Translations under genes and position numbers: made by a program | DNA from: Aureibaculum algae | Lineage (GTDB): Bacteria > Bacteroidota > Bacteroidia > Flavobacteriales > Flavobacteriaceae | Direction of reading: 5' to 3' | Assembly (NCBI RefSeq): GCF_006065315.1 | Contig: NZ_CP040749.1 | Coordinates: 930,001-994,000 of the forward strand | Length of the DNA: 64,000 nt | Shown here: positions 18,192 to 27,775 of the stretch, one piece after another | How the letters are laid out: every line of letters starts with the position of its first letter | Position numbering within the stretch: the stretch's first letter is position 1 | The notes under the pieces: model-generated | Databases searched by the model: none | The model's input: only the letters and a program-made list of their open reading frames with translations | Told to the model about the DNA's origin: nothing

Positions 18192-21100
18192 ATGAAAAAA
18201 ATTAGAAACCTAGACGGACAAATAAGTTATTCCTTATTGGATAGTTTAGCATTTAAACGGTCTCTAAAGAAAGTACTTTTTACAGTGCTTACTTTTACAT
18301 TTGGCCTTACACAAGTTATTGCTTTGAATACAAATTCAATCAATAATTTTGATGACGACACAGCGGAATTCACATTCCTTGGACAGCAGACGCAGATTAC
18401 TGGGGTAATTTCTGATGCGGACGGACCATTACCTGGGGCAACTGTATCTATAAAAGGTACTACCGTAGGTACAACAACGGATTTTGATGGGAATTATGCT
18501 ATCGAAGCAGAAAATGGAGAAGCCGTTTTGGTTTTTTCTTTTGTTGGTTACAAAACGCAAGAAATAGTAGTGGGAAGTCAAACAACTATTAATGTTACCT
18601 TAATTTCAGATTCGCAACTTGATGAAGTAGTTGTTATTGGTTATACCACTAGAAAGAAAGGTGATGTAACAGGATCTGTTAGTACAGTAAGTTCTGAAAA
18701 ATTAGAACAAGCGGGTAGTAAAGATTTAGCAAAATCTTTAGCAGGTAAAGTTTCTGGTTTAATTATTTCTGACAGAGGTGGATTACCAGGTTCAACTAAT
18801 GCTGCAGATTTAACGCTCTTAATTAGAGGTAAATCTACGTTGGGTAATAACTCCCCATTAATACTAATTGATGGAATTGCAGCGGGTAGTTTTTCTCAAT
18901 TAGCACCACAAGATATTCAAAGTTTAACAGTACTAAAAGATGGTGCTGCTGCTATTTATGGTGCACGTGCTGCAAATGGTGTAATTTTAATTACAACAAA
19001 AAGAGGTACAACAGGTAAACCAAAAATAAGTTTATCAACGTCTTACAATCTCTCTTCCTTTTCTGCAACGCCAACATTAATGAACTCTGAGCAATTTGCA
19101 ATTTACAATAATGAAATTGCAGAAAGAGCAGGAACTGCACTTCCTTATTCTCAACAACAAATTGATGCTTTTGCTTCAGGGAATGGTACAGATACAAATT
19201 GGCAAGATGAGACTTTTGCAAATAACTCGCCTGAATCAAGAACTTCACTTTCAATTTCTGGAGGTAGTGAATATGTAAAATATTTCGTGAGTGGAGATAT
19301 GGTAAGACAAACGGGTATGTATGATTCTGGTGATTTAAAATTTAAACAAAATCAAGTAAGATCTAATATAGATATTAAAATTAGTGACGATATAAAATTA
19401 GGAGTTGATTTATCAGGTAGGTTTGGTAATACTAAAGAACCGGGTGTTGATGATGGCTATATATTTAAACACATCTATACAAATTTCCCAACTGAAGTTG
19501 GTATTTATGATAATGGTTTACCTGGTTGGGGTGGCGAAAATGGTGCTAATCCAATCGTTATGTCTAGTGATGAGTCTGGTTTTGTTGAGACTATTAGTAA
19601 TGATTTAAGAGGAAAAGTTTCTTTAGACTTTAAGTTAGATAAATTGGTTGAAGGGCTGGAGCTTAAAACATTTGGAGGGTATAGAAGAATGAATAATGAC
19701 ACAAAATCTTGGTATACACCTTGGTCCGTTTATAATTATCAAGAAAGTACAGATGAATATGTAGAACAACCAGGGTTTTCTCAAAGAGGTAATGAACGTA
19801 TTTTACGTGAGAGCTTTTGGAAATATGATGAATTGATGTTAAATGCTACTTTACATTATAATAAAACATTTGACGATCATTCAATTGGTGGTTTTGTAGG
19901 TTATGAACAAACAACTTCAGAACAACGTAGTTTTTGGGTTGAAAAAAGAGGTTTCCCAGATTCAGATCACTCTGAATTATTTGCGGGTGATGCTGAAGGT
20001 CAAACATCTTACGGAGAGGCTTTTGAGTGGGGGAGAGTGAACTATTTTGGGTCATTATCTTATGATTATAAGAAAAAATATTATATGGATCTCACCTTAC
20101 GTTATGATGGTTCTAGTACTTTTGGCCCAAATAAAAGGTTTGGTACCTTTCCAGCTATACAAGTAGCATGGTCTATAGATAAAGAATCTTTTATGGATGA
20201 TGTAGATTGGATAAATGCATTAAAATTAAGAGCATCTTGGGCAAAAATGGGTAATGACCGAATCGGTGGATTCCAATATTTAACAAGATATGATTATGCA
20301 GGTGCACTCGGTGCACAACCCAATTATTATAATTTTGGAGGTCAATATTATAATGGTTTTTCTAGTATTGGAGTACAGGCAGCTAATCCAGATGTAACTT
20401 GGGAGTCAGCTGATATGAAAAACTTAGGTTTAAATTTCACTTTGTTTGATGATAAACTATCAGGTGATATAAACTATTTCTACCAAAAAAGAGAAGACAT
20501 TCTAATTACAAGAAATGCCTCGGTACCTGATTTTACTGGATTGACCTTACCACAAGAAAATTTAGGAAAAGTGGATAATTATGGTTGGGAACTTGAATTA
20601 GGCTGGAACGATGTAATAAACGATAACCTTAGCTATAATTTAGGATTTAATTTTACAAAAGCAAAAAACGAAGTAAAATATTTGGATGAAGCGGCTGATG
20701 TGTCAGATGCTTTAAAACGAGAAGGTCATTCAATGGATTCTTATATAATTTATCCAACCAACGGCGTTTTTAAAGATCAGGCAGAAATAGATGCTGCACC
20801 TGCAACCCTAGCAGGTACTGTTCCTGGTGAACCTTATTATATAGATACTAATGAAGATGGTAAAATTAATGCAGAAGATAGAGTTCGCTCATATTCTTCT
20901 AATGTTCCTGAAATACAATACGGTATTTTTGGAGGTTTAAATTATAAGAGCTGGAATTTCAATTTCTTATTTCAAGGACAAGCCAAAGCTAAAATGTGGG
21001 TGTTTTTCGAAGGACAGGGAGCTTTACCTGATTTCATTTATGACCAAAGATGGACTCCTGAAAATACAGATGCCAGATACCCAAGAGCATTTGCAGTAGG

Positions 21101-21398
21101 TGATTCTTATAGTGCTAACCGAAATAGTGATCCAGGGAATTTCCAAGGAGCTGATTTATGGTTGCGTGATGCATCATATGTAAGATTAAAGGAAATAGAG
21201 TTAGGTTATACATTTACTAAAGACAAAATTAAGTTCGGAGATATTAAAGTATATTTTAGAGGTTATAATTTAGTAACAATGTTTTCTGATGTTTATGATT
21301 TAGGTTTAGATCCTGAGGCGGCTGGATACAATAGCTTTAGAGGTAGTACTTACCCTTCTTTAAAAACGTATACGTTTGGATTGAATTTCAATTTTTAA
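18192..21398 (+). CDS. SusC/RagA-family TonB-dependent transporter (first pair)
   Basis: Outer-membrane beta-barrel that imports oligosaccharides with energy from TonB. The 1068-residue product has an unusually long basic N-terminus before the signal sequence (hydrophobic part about residues 28-45), a carboxypeptidase-regulatory-like domain (about 68-150, with TDFDGNYAIEA), a plug domain (about 155-275, with LILIDGIAAG and AIYGARAANGVILITTK) and a barrel ending in an aromatic strand (TFGLNFNF). It is followed 40 bases later by its SusD partner. Position at the head of the sulfatase/GH locus and the operator-like repeat upstream suggest uptake of the sulfated galactan oligosaccharides. Confidence 0.95.
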   Translation: MKKIRNLDGQISYSLLDSLAFKRSLKKVLFTVLTFTFGLTQVIALNTNSINNFDDDTAEFTFLGQQTQITGVISDADGPLPGATVSIKGTTVGTTTDFDGNYAIEAENGEAVLVFSFVGYKTQEIVVGSQTTINVTLISDSQLDEVVVIGYTTRKKGDVTGSVSTVSSEKLEQAGSKDLAKSLAGKVSGLIISDRGGLPGSTNAADLTLLIRGKSTLGNNSPLILIDGIAAGSFSQLAPQDIQSLTVLKDGAAAIYGARAANGVILITTKRGTTGKPKISLSTSYNLSSFSATPTLMNSEQFAIYNNEIAERAGTALPYSQQQIDAFASGNGTDTNWQDETFANNSPESRTSLSISGGSEYVKYFVSGDMVRQTGMYDSGDLKFKQNQVRSNIDIKISDDIKLGVDLSGRFGNTKEPGVDDGYIFKHIYTNFPTEVGIYDNGLPGWGGENGANPIVMSSDESGFVETISNDLRGKVSLDFKLDKLVEGLELKTFGGYRRMNNDTKSWYTPWSVYNYQESTDEYVEQPGFSQRGNERILRESFWKYDELMLNATLHYNKTFDDHSIGGFVGYEQTTSEQRSFWVEKRGFPDSDHSELFAGDAEGQTSYGEAFEWGRVNYFGSLSYDYKKKYYMDLTLRYDGSSTFGPNKRFGTFPAIQVAWSIDKESFMDDVDWINALKLRASWAKMGNDRIGGFQYLTRYDYAGALGAQPNYYNFGGQYYNGFSSIGVQAANPDVTWESADMKNLGLNFTLFDDKLSGDINYFYQKREDILITRNASVPDFTGLTLPQENLGKVDNYGWELELGWNDVINDNLSYNLGFNFTKAKNEVKYLDEAADVSDALKREGHSMDSYIIYPTNGVFKDQAEIDAAPATLAGTVPGEPYYIDTNEDGKINAEDRVRSYSSNVPEIQYGIFGGLNYKSWNFNFLFQGQAKAKMWVFFEGQGALPDFIYDQRWTPENTDARYPRAFAVGDSYSANRNSDPGNFQGADLWLRDASYVRLKEIELGYTFTKDKIKFGDIKVYFRGYNLVTMFSDVYDLGLDPEAAGYNSFRGSTYPSLKTYTFGLNFNF

Positions 21399-21438
21399 GA
21401 ATAATTAATGTTTAAAAAACACAAAAAAATATAAAGAG

Positions 21439-23157
21439 ATGAAACATATATTAATAAAATATGCAATCGTACTGTTCGCTATCTTTTCAATAGTTAGTTG
21501 TGAAGATGTACTAGATACAGAAGCAAAAGATGCTTTTGCTGAGGATTTAATTTACAGTGACCCTGATCAAGCTGAAAGAGTTGTTTTTACAGCGTATAAT
21601 AGTACAGAGAGTTGGTCCATAAACCGTTTTCAATGGTGGACATTTAGAGTTAATATTGAAGGAGCCTCATGGGAAGGTAAATTTAATTTTAAAGATTTAG
21701 ATAACGTTTATAAAATGAGAGGTGGATGGTCACCTAGTAACTCTGGTTTAGCATTCAATAATAGATGGGCAAACTCATGGGATTATGTTAGATTAATAAG
21801 TGAGTTTTTAGGTAAAATTGATGATAGTCCTGCTATGCAAGAAGATCCAGATAAAGTAAATGTCCTTAAAGCAGAAATGCAATTTTTAAGAGCCAATATT
21901 TATTCTAAATTAATAAAGTATTATGGAGGCGTTCCAATTATGGAAAATGCATTGGGATTGGAAGATGAATTTAATTTACCAAGAAACTCTTATGAAGAAT
22001 GTGTTGACTTTATTGTTAGAGAATTAGATGCGGCAGCAGCTGTTTTACCTGAAACACAGCCAGATGCTTGGTTTGGAAGAGCTACAAAGCTAGCTGCATT
22101 AGCGGTAAAATCGCGTACTTTATTATATGCTGCCAGTCAATTACATGATCCAAGCACAGTTCCAAATGGTCCTTTGTACGATTATAATAAAGGATCTAAA
22201 TGGCAAGATGCGGCTGATGCAGCAAAAGCGGTTATAGATTTAGTAGGTGCACGAGATTTAATTGCTGTGTCAAATGCGACAGAATATCAAAACTTATTTT
22301 TATCAGAAAATGAAGATATTTTGTTTGCAAGATCTTATGGTAATTTATATGCAGAAATGGCAAATGATATTAATACGTTGCCAGATCAAGCACAATCTCC
22401 TAGTGGATATGGGGGATGGGGACTGGTTTCACCATCTCATAATTTTGCTTTAGAGTTTAATATGGCTGACGGAACAACAACTGACGGTCCAACATTTGAT
22501 GCTTCAAAGCCAAATGATAACAGAGAAATGAGATACTATGCTGATCTTAATTATCAAGGAGCTAACTTTAGAGGTCGTCCTGTAGATTATGCATTGGCGG
22601 ATAACCCAAGTGTAGCAACCCCTAATGGCTTAGATTCACCAGAAGGATTGGGTAACACGCTACACACTTCTAAAACCGGATATAATATTAGGAAATTTCA
22701 AGATGAGAGCTTATCAGCATTAACAGATCTTTCCGCTGATCGTCCATATATTTTATACAGATTATCTGAAATTTATTTGAATTATGCAGAAGCAGTATAT
22801 AATTTAGGTGATGAAGATATGGCTCGTATGTATGTGAATAAGGTTTCTAATAGAGCTTTACAACCTGATATTACTTCTAGTGGTACAGATTTGTTAGAAG
22901 CGATTAAAAGAGAAAGACGTATAGAACTTTGTTTTGAAGGTCATAACTTTTTTGATGAAAGAAGATGGATGAACCAAGACCATATTGGTGGTTATGACAT
23001 TAAAGGTTTAACATGGAAAAAAGCTGCAGATGGGTCACTATCTTTTACTGAAGGAACCGTAATTACAAGACCTTGGTATGACTATAGATATTATTTACCT
23101 ATTCCTCAAGCAGAAATAGAAAAAGCTCCAGCATTAGAACAAAACTTTGGATACTAA
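21439..23157 (+). CDS. SusD/RagB-family glycan-binding lipoprotein (first pair)
   Basis: Surface-exposed lipoprotein that forms the lid of the SusC channel and binds glycan. The signal peptide ends at lipobox IVSC (Cys21), then come the SusD N-terminal helical region (YSDPDQAERVVFTAYN) and the C-terminal SusD domain with SEIYLNYAEAVYNLGD and RRIELCFEGHNFFDERRW. The length is 572 residues. A clear terminator 64 bases after the stop separates it from the transporter gene that follows, so susC-susD mRNA probably accumulates separately. Confidence 0.95.
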   Translation: MKHILIKYAIVLFAIFSIVSCEDVLDTEAKDAFAEDLIYSDPDQAERVVFTAYNSTESWSINRFQWWTFRVNIEGASWEGKFNFKDLDNVYKMRGGWSPSNSGLAFNNRWANSWDYVRLISEFLGKIDDSPAMQEDPDKVNVLKAEMQFLRANIYSKLIKYYGGVPIMENALGLEDEFNLPRNSYEECVDFIVRELDAAAAVLPETQPDAWFGRATKLAALAVKSRTLLYAASQLHDPSTVPNGPLYDYNKGSKWQDAADAAKAVIDLVGARDLIAVSNATEYQNLFLSENEDILFARSYGNLYAEMANDINTLPDQAQSPSGYGGWGLVSPSHNFALEFNMADGTTTDGPTFDASKPNDNREMRYYADLNYQGANFRGRPVDYALADNPSVATPNGLDSPEGLGNTLHTSKTGYNIRKFQDESLSALTDLSADRPYILYRLSEIYLNYAEAVYNLGDEDMARMYVNKVSNRALQPDITSSGTDLLEAIKRERRIELCFEGHNFFDERRWMNQDHIGGYDIKGLTWKKAADGSLSFTEGTVITRPWYDYRYYLPIPQAEIEKAPALEQNFGY

Positions 23158-23220
23158 AAAAATAATTTGAACTAGAGAATGCAGTTTCTCATACAAGTTG
23201 TTATTTGAGTTAGTTATGAA

Positions 23221-23248
23221 CCGAGGGTTTTTCGCCCTCGGTTTTTTT
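23221..23248 (+). terminator. Rho-independent terminator after susD
   Basis: GC-rich 7-bp stem (23221-23227 with 23235-23241, extendable by one G-T pair), then seven T. A textbook intrinsic terminator between susD and the MFS gene. Confidence 0.92.
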
Positions 23249-23301
23249 GTGTAAAATAAATACCTTAATAAATTTTAATTTAAAAGATAAGAATCCTTGG
23301 A

Positions 23302-24624
23302 ATGAATTCAAAAGCTAATTTAAAACCAACTAAAAAGCGGTATAATATACTAGCACTAATTTTTGGTACAGTAGTTATCAATTACCTTGACAGAACTAAT
23401 ATCTCAGTAGCAGCTTCAGCAATAAGTGAATCGATGGAGCTAAGTACTGTACAAATGGGGCTTGTTTTTTCAGCCTTTGGCATTGCTTATGCAGCATTAC
23501 AAATTCCAGGAGGTATTATTGTAGATAAAGTGAGGTTAAGATTGCTTTATGCCTTAATGTTATTTTTTTGGTCTATAGCAACTTTATTTCAAGGATTTGT
23601 AGGCTCTTTTAAAATCTTATTGGGTTTAAGAGCAAGTATAGGGGTTTTTGAAGCACCATCATATCCTGCAAATAATGCTATAGTAACGAAGTGGTTTCCC
23701 GAAACTGAACGGGCCTCGGCTATTGCAATATACACCTCAGGTCAATTTATTGGTCTGGCATTTTTATTCCCTGTTTTAACACTAATTCAAGATAAAGTGG
23801 GTTGGAGAGGTTTATTAATTGTTTCTGGTGTTATTGGAATTGTTTGGGCATTTGTTTGGTATCTATTTTATAGAGATCCAGATCAACATAAAACGGTTAA
23901 TAAATCTGAATTAAAATTAATAAAAGATGGGGGTGGTTTTGCTCCTAATAAAAACAAAACTAAAAAAAAGGAGAAATTCAACTGGGATGATTTTTTTGAG
24001 GCATTTAAGCATAAAAAACTTTGGGGTATTTACATAGGTCAATTTTGTATGGGATCCATGTCTATCTTTTTTTTAACATGGTTTCCAACTTATTTAGTAG
24101 AATATCGTGGACTTGATTTTATAAAATCTGGTTTTCTGGCCTCAATTCCATTCTTAGCTGCTTTCTGTGGTGTACTTTTAGCTGGATTTTCTTCTGATTA
24201 TTTGATAAAAAAAGGGAGAACAGCTGAGTTTTCGAGAAAGGCCCCTGTATTGATTGGTCTATCCTTATCAACATTAATAATCGGAGCCAACTTTACGGAC
24301 AGTACGTTTTTTATAATCTTATTCTTAACCATAGCTTTTTTTGGAAACGGCCTTGCATCTATTACATGGGTGTTTGTGTCTTTAATGGCACCAAAGCGTA
24401 TAATAGGGCTAGTAGGCGGTGTATTTAATTTAATTGGCGGTTTATCTGCTGTAATTGTTCCAACTGTAATAGGTGTTTTAGTAAAAGACGGTGACTTTAG
24501 TCCTGCATTGTTTTTTATTGGAGCATTAACAATAATCGGATTTTTGTCATTTTTATTAGTAGTTGGTAAGGTGAAAAGAATAGAATTAAAGGATGACAGT
24601 AGTATTGAAAATATAGAATTATGA
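23302..24624 (+). CDS. MFS transporter, anion:cation symporter (ACS)-like
   Basis: A 440-residue inner-membrane transporter with about twelve hydrophobic segments. The N-terminal INYLDRTNISVAASA is characteristic of the ACS branch of MFS, which includes hexuronate and galactonate carriers (ExuT, DgoT). Its stop overlaps the start of a galactonate-dehydratase-like gene (ATGA overlap at 24621), which strengthens a link to a sugar acid. The true substrate (galactonate, anhydrogalactonate or a small oligosaccharide) cannot be read from the sequence. The gene follows a terminator and has only one weak half-site-like TAAAAT at 23252, so its promoter is unclear. Confidence 0.85.
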   Translation: MNSKANLKPTKKRYNILALIFGTVVINYLDRTNISVAASAISESMELSTVQMGLVFSAFGIAYAALQIPGGIIVDKVRLRLLYALMLFFWSIATLFQGFVGSFKILLGLRASIGVFEAPSYPANNAIVTKWFPETERASAIAIYTSGQFIGLAFLFPVLTLIQDKVGWRGLLIVSGVIGIVWAFVWYLFYRDPDQHKTVNKSELKLIKDGGGFAPNKNKTKKKEKFNWDDFFEAFKHKKLWGIYIGQFCMGSMSIFFLTWFPTYLVEYRGLDFIKSGFLASIPFLAAFCGVLLAGFSSDYLIKKGRTAEFSRKAPVLIGLSLSTLIIGANFTDSTFFIILFLTIAFFGNGLASITWVFVSLMAPKRIIGLVGGVFNLIGGLSAVIVPTVIGVLVKDGDFSPALFFIGALTIIGFLSFLLVVGKVKRIELKDDSSIENIEL

Positions 24625-25781
24625 AAATAACAGCAATTAAAACATTTCCTGTAAATATTGCAGGTAGAAGCCAGTTAAACATAAAAGTTGAAACGGACGC
24701 GGGTATTTATGGATGGGGAGCTTCAGGAATAACGGGTAGAGAACTTGCCGTAATTGGTGTAATTGAGAACTATCGCCCTTTATTAATTGGTAAAGACCCA
24801 AGACAAATTGGGGCTATTTGGCAAGATTTATATCGGGGACAATATTTTGAAGGAGGTCGTGTGCTAACTGCAGCCATTTCTGCAATAGATATTGCATTAT
24901 ATGATATTAAGGGAAAGGCACTTGGAGTTCCTGTTTATGAATTGCTTGGCGGAAAACAACGTGATTATGTTGAGTGTTTTGCTTCATTACGATTTAGCAG
25001 TAAGGAAGAATTAATAGAAAAGTCTAAAACATTACTTACGGAAGGGTGGCCAATGTTACGATTGGCACCTGCAGAATATGAAGAAGGAAAAAAAGCTTCC
25101 ATTTTTGAACCTAGAAAATCTATTGCTATAATTGCCGAATGGATAATTGCTTTGAGAAAAGAGATTGGATTTGCACCGACAATCGGAATAGACTATCATC
25201 ATCGTTTAACCGTACCCGAAACAGTTTCGTTCATTAAAAGTATGCCAGTTGGCACACTTGATTTTATAGAAGAACCTATAAGAGATGAGTCCCCCGAAGC
25301 TTATGAATGTTTGAGGAAAATGGTTGATGTTCCATTCGCCATAGGTGAAGAATTTGCCAGTAAATGGCAATTTATGCCCTATATTGAAAAAAATATTACG
25401 CAATTTGCGAGAGTAGATGTTTGTAATGTTGGTGGAATTACAGAAGCAATGAAGGTTGCCTCAATGGCTGAAATACATTATATAGACCTATTACCTCATA
25501 ATCCAATAGGACCAATTTGTACCGCAGCAACAATACATTTAGCAGCTGCTAGTCCAAATTTCACATGGTTAGAAGAAATGAATACACCTGTAGATAACCC
25601 TGGTTTAGACGATTCCAATTACTATCCTTTGCAACCAAAATTAGAAGGTTCAAGGTATAAGGTATCAGATAAACCTGGTCTTGGCATTGAGTTTAATGAA
25701 GAATTGGCAATTAAAGAAGGTTTTGTGCCAGTAGAAACGCCACGGCTTAAAAGAAATGATGGTTCATATACGAACTGGTAA
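24621..25781 (+). CDS. enolase-superfamily dehydratase, D-galactonate dehydratase-like
   Basis: Member of the mandelate-racemase subgroup of the enolase superfamily. Candidate metal ligands are Asp191, Glu217 and Glu243, and candidate acid/base residues His193 (in IDYHHR) and His293 (in LLPHNPIGP), with Glu318 also present. These sit at a constant offset of +8 from the residues known for E. coli D-galactonate dehydratase (D183, H185, E209, E235, H285, E310, from memory), and the C-terminal LEGSRY...PGLGIE segment also resembles it. The expected product is 2-keto-3-deoxy-D-galactonate. A cycloisomerase acting on anhydrogalactonate is the alternative. It is translationally coupled to the MFS gene. 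Confidence 0.82.
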   Translation: MKITAIKTFPVNIAGRSQLNIKVETDAGIYGWGASGITGRELAVIGVIENYRPLLIGKDPRQIGAIWQDLYRGQYFEGGRVLTAAISAIDIALYDIKGKALGVPVYELLGGKQRDYVECFASLRFSSKEELIEKSKTLLTEGWPMLRLAPAEYEEGKKASIFEPRKSIAIIAEWIIALRKEIGFAPTIGIDYHHRLTVPETVSFIKSMPVGTLDFIEEPIRDESPEAYECLRKMVDVPFAIGEEFASKWQFMPYIEKNITQFARVDVCNVGGITEAMKVASMAEIHYIDLLPHNPIGPICTAATIHLAAASPNFTWLEEMNTPVDNPGLDDSNYYPLQPKLEGSRYKVSDKPGLGIEFNEELAIKEGFVPVETPRLKRNDGSYTNW

Positions 25782-25810
25782 GTAGAAGCTTAGGGCGAAA
25801 TTATTTAAAC

Positions 25811-27601
25811 ATGATAAAAAATTACATTAGCATGATATTTTCAAAAAATCAATTAGTTATAGTTGCTTTATTATTTACTTTTATGTTCAATTCGTTTGGA
25901 CAACAATCTTCAATAAAAAAAGAAATTAGACCAAACATTATTATTATGATGACTGATGATCAAGGTTATGGTGATATTGGTTCTCATGGTAATCCATATT
26001 TGAAGACACCTCATATTGAATCTATTGGCGAACAAGGAATCGAAATGACTAATTTTATGTCATATCCAAATTGTTCCGCTTCAAGGGCAGCCTTGTTAAC
26101 AGGAAGATACCCTTATCGAACCGGTGTAACGGCAGTTACACAGGTAGATCATTTTATGAATGCTTCAGAAGTTACCATTGCGGAAATTTTGAGTGATAAT
26201 GGATACAGAACCGGTATTTTTGGTAAATGGCATGTGGGTGACAATCATCCAATGCGTCCAACAGATCAAGGCTTTCAGGAAGCATTAGTACACAAAGGTG
26301 GTGGAATAGGCCAAGCTGCTGGTCCCGTTGGAAATACTTATTTCGACCCAGTATTAGAACACAATAATGTCTCAACAAAATACAATGGTTATTGTGATGA
26401 TATTTTTACAGATGCCGCGTTAGATTTTATAGATAAAAACGACGATAGACCTTTTTTTACATATTTAGCAACCAACTTACCGCATTTTCCGCTCCAAGTT
26501 CCCGATAAAAAAGCAGAACCCTTCAGAAAAATGGGTTTGCATGAAGACAACGCATTAACCTATGGTATGATTGACAATATTGATACTAATGTTGGACGAG
26601 TTTTAGATAAATTAAAAGAATTAGGGATTGAAGAAAATACCATAGTGATCTTTCTATCTGATAATGGACCAAGACAAAGAAGAACAAAAAATGATGTATA
26701 CCCAGGGCGGTGGGTAGCTAATTTGCGAGGCACTAAAACAAGTGTTTATGATGCTGGAATAAGGGTGCCGTTTTATGTGAAATGGCCAGGTAAATTGTCT
26801 ATCGATAAAAAAACCAATATTATGGGAACAATGATAGATATTTTACCCACTGTATTAGATGCAGTAAAAATTGAAATACCCAAAGAAGTAAAAATAGACG
26901 GAAAATCTTTATTGCCACTATGGAGTAATAATGATACTAGTTTACTTGTAAATCGTGAGTTTATTGTGCAAATGCATTATGGTCCAACTCCATTTAAATA
27001 TATGCACTTTGCTGTAAGAGGTCAAAAATATAAGCTTGTGAGTCCGCACGATTTTCCACATGGAATATTATATCAGCCGACAGATGAAGAATTGGAAAAT
27101 ACTCTTTCAAATTTAGAATTGTATGATATAGAAAATGACCCAAGTGAAAGAATTGATTTAGCAAGTAAGCACCCTAAAATTGTTGAAGAATTGCTCGAAA
27201 AATATGAAAATTGGTTCGATGAGGTAACCGAAGAAAGAGACGCAAAAGGGATACAAAGAATATACTTAGGAACTAAGGCACAGCCTATTGTTAACCTTTC
27301 TAGGTTTGATTGGGGTGGGGCAAGGGTTATATCTAAAAATGAATTAGGCTATTGGAGGGTTAAAACGGAAGCTGGTTTATATAAAATAACATTAAACCTT
27401 CCTGAGATTAAAGAAGATGGGGTAGCTCATATTAAATACGGAGATATTCACGTAGCTATTCAAATAAAGAAAGGGCAAAAAAATGTAATTTTTAAAGAAG
27501 TAAAGATCCCGAGTGGCTTTGGTAATTTTCAAGCGTTTGTAAAAGTCAAAAGATTAGCAATGGGTCCTTTATTTGTTAATGTTGAAAGACTTAATAGGTA
27601 A
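25811..27601 (+). CDS. family S1 sulfatase with C-terminal extra domain
   Basis: Secreted formylglycine sulfatase of 596 residues. The signal peptide covers about residues 1-30, the metal motif is NIIIMMTDDQGYGD and the maturation motif is CSASR (Cys88), where alanine replaces the more common proline; this variant is allowed by the known C/S-x-P/A-x-R rule. KWHVGD and the LSDNGP metal ligands are also visible. The last 95 or so residues lie beyond the usual S1 fold and look like a small beta-rich domain. It closes the unit with the MFS and dehydratase genes, 29 bases after the latter. Confidence 0.93.
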   Translation: MIKNYISMIFSKNQLVIVALLFTFMFNSFGQQSSIKKEIRPNIIIMMTDDQGYGDIGSHGNPYLKTPHIESIGEQGIEMTNFMSYPNCSASRAALLTGRYPYRTGVTAVTQVDHFMNASEVTIAEILSDNGYRTGIFGKWHVGDNHPMRPTDQGFQEALVHKGGGIGQAAGPVGNTYFDPVLEHNNVSTKYNGYCDDIFTDAALDFIDKNDDRPFFTYLATNLPHFPLQVPDKKAEPFRKMGLHEDNALTYGMIDNIDTNVGRVLDKLKELGIEENTIVIFLSDNGPRQRRTKNDVYPGRWVANLRGTKTSVYDAGIRVPFYVKWPGKLSIDKKTNIMGTMIDILPTVLDAVKIEIPKEVKIDGKSLLPLWSNNDTSLLVNREFIVQMHYGPTPFKYMHFAVRGQKYKLVSPHDFPHGILYQPTDEELENTLSNLELYDIENDPSERIDLASKHPKIVEELLEKYENWFDEVTEERDAKGIQRIYLGTKAQPIVNLSRFDWGGARVISKNELGYWRVKTEAGLYKITLNLPEIKEDGVAHIKYGDIHVAIQIKKGQKNVIFKEVKIPSGFGNFQAFVKVKRLAMGPLFVNVERLNR

Positions 27602-27639
27602 TCATTGAAAGCTTCCTTTTTTAAATTAAAATGTATTAA

Positions 27640-27704
27640 GGTAAAATAAGCTAAAGACAGGGTAAATTTTATTATTAGGTAAACGCCAAATTTCGTTTAA
27701 TTTG
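27640..27704 (+). promoter_or_regulatory. operator/promoter B upstream of the sulfatase-GH16-GH127 unit
   Basis: GGTAAAAT (27640) and GGTAAATT (27661) are 21 bp apart, and a third GGTAAA copy is at 27678. A -7-like TTAATTTG starts at 27697, 36 bp after the second copy. The third copy sits in TTAGGTAAACGCCA (27675-27688), which matches 13 of 14 bases at 18027-18040 in operator A. Confidence 0.7.
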
Positions 27705-27775
27705 AACATAATAAATATCACATGCTTTTAATTAAAGCAACTAATATTGATTAGACACTTAAATTATCAAAAAAA

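Noticed and set aside
23252..23273. TAAAAT at 23252 as a regulon operator for the MFS gene
   Set aside because: Lacks the GG and has no partner half-site 21 bp away; probably chance in AT-rich DNA after the terminator.
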